Source: Opacimonas sp002292215 (GTDB lineage Bacteria; Pseudomonadota; Gammaproteobacteria; Enterobacterales; Alteromonadaceae). From it: DNA of 64,000 nt. Position 1 is the stretch's first letter, and each line of letters opens with the position of its first letter. Where the stretch lies: the NCBI GenBank assembly GCA_943846745.1, contig OX044360.1:1922001-1986000 (forward strand), written 5' to 3'. Both the position numbers and the translations under genes were made by a program. Under the pieces are notes generated by a model, which was not told where the DNA came from, ran no database searches, and saw nothing but the letters and a program-made list of their open reading frames with translations. Below are positions 63,261 through 64,000 of the stretch, in pieces.

Positions 63261-63951
63261 ATGGATTACCCCCAACAACAAACCCATGCCAATACTAAGC
63301 AATGGGTCATTATTGGTATGTTGGTCATTATTATTGCCGCTATTGGGATTCTGCTCGTATTAAAGTTGATGCCAACTCATTTAGAAATAGCACAACAACA
63401 AGCGGATCTCATACGTTGGGAGCAAACAGGTACGATTGATAATATCCCTCTAGCCCAACAGCACTTTAAATAGATTGATCAGTTGGCAGAAAAAAAGCCG
63501 AACATGCGCACGCGTTTCAACTCCTTGGCCGTATTCAGACCTTGTTAAATCAACAAACTGGCAGTAGCGTGACGAAGTCACCGGCAAGTCAGTGGTTTGA
63601 GCAAGCCTCCGAATTAAATCCGGGCAATTATCATAATTGGGTATTATTGGTATCCAGTTATGCGCTTGAAAAAGCACAGCCACAAGCCTTCAATACCGCG
63701 ATGAGACATGCATTACGTCAAGCACGTAACGAAGTTCTTGCGCTGGAGATCCTGCCCGAATATATATATTGCGTCATTGGGACATTCTCGATGACAAAAA
63801 CCGCATACTCTGTGCACGTTTTTTTGATAGTGCATTTAACACCCATGAATGGGCACTGCATATTTTGAATGTGACTCAAAAAACGAACCAGTATGATGTG
63901 ATGTTGTCACTGATCCCGGATAAACCGAAATACCTTGACATCATTAAGTAA
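63261..63951 (+). pseudogene. membrane-anchored TPR-like protein, broken by three lesions
   Basis: The frame opens with MDYPQQQTHANTKQWVIIGM, a membrane segment (about 14-37), then WEQTGTIDNIPLAQQHFK and a TAG at 63471-63473. Coding continues with EHAHAFQLLGRIQTLL in a second frame after a run of seven A (63489-63495). From the ATATATAT stretch near 63760 it moves to a third frame reading RHWDILDDKNRILCARFF and ends at 63951. Read across the breaks, it is one protein of about 230 residues with TPR-like helices (NPGNYHNWVLLVSSYALEKA), like polysaccharide-biosynthesis-associated TPR proteins. The exact family is uncertain. Confidence 0.7.
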
Positions 63952-64000
63952 TATAAGCATAAAGATCGCAGCTAATCTAGGTACTAGCCCGGTTAGCACG
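63952..64000. other. window end, no feature seen
   Basis: The last 49 bases after the broken TPR gene show no start, hairpin or recognised site. A following gene would lie outside the window. Confidence 0.4.

Overview
The window reads as a chromosomal segment of a marine gammaproteobacterium, most likely of the Alteromonadales type. The grounds are the conserved order mreB-mreC-mreD-maf-rng-yhdP-nitrilase-tldD-darP-pmbA, the block recG-ridA-spoT-rpoZ-gmk, the cluster hemC-hemD-hemX-hemY, a monomeric NADP isocitrate dehydrogenase, the remains of an alginate lyase, and the proteobacterial dedicated sortase system. Base composition looks moderately AT-rich and even throughout. I saw one tRNA gene (Arg, anticodon CCG) and no rRNA, CRISPR array, prophage or transposase.

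Region 1 (1-30.0 kb) is housekeeping. It holds a frameshifted small ORF, the mre/maf/rng/yhdP run (cell shape, nucleotide-pool hygiene, RNA processing, envelope lipid transport), the TldD/TldE protease pair around the ribosome factor DarP, rsmJ, recG, ridA, spoT-rpoZ-gmk, frataxin, an esterase, the haem operon, a large Gly/Thr/Pro-linker lipoprotein and a prolyl oligopeptidase lipoprotein.

Region 2 (30.0-35.4 kb) is a decaying accessory block next to tRNA-Arg. It contains a GntR/FCD regulator, an outer-membrane beta-barrel gene lacking its 5' part, a sulfide:quinone oxidoreductase gene broken by an internal deletion, an unrecognised fragment, an apparently intact SDR, a small Trp-rich protein and a frameshifted PL7 alginate lyase.

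Region 3 (35.4-42.2 kb) is a complete dedicated sortase system: class GN sortase, VIT/vWA target with an LPQTATP sorting signal, and the OmpA-like PdsO on the minus strand, divergent from the regulator pair PdsR/PdsS. The PdsS ectodomain looks like a CBM9-type carbohydrate-binding fold.

Region 4 (42.2-64 kb) mixes iron handling (VIT1/CCC1-like transporter, Dps), a rhombotarget lipoprotein with its DUF6868 partner, a GlyGly-CTERM cyclophilin, carbonic anhydrase, methyltransferases, an FAD protein, ferredoxin, RlmE, an OYE enzyme, a UbiA-type prenyltransferase, BenE and MFS transporters, a SWIM protein, a dienoyl-CoA isomerase, Icd, a DUF808 protein and a TPR-like gene broken at simple repeats.

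The observation I rate highest is a pair of near-perfect palindromes, with arms GGGTCAGATCC/GGATCTGACCC, inserted in frame inside two unrelated genes (the sortase target and the FAD protein). In both, each arm encodes the same tetrapeptide, Gly-Ser-Asp-Pro. They look like small mobile palindromic elements tolerated inside proteins. A second theme is that two separate C-terminal protein-sorting schemes (sortase and rhombosortase/GlyGly-CTERM) lie within about 11 kb.
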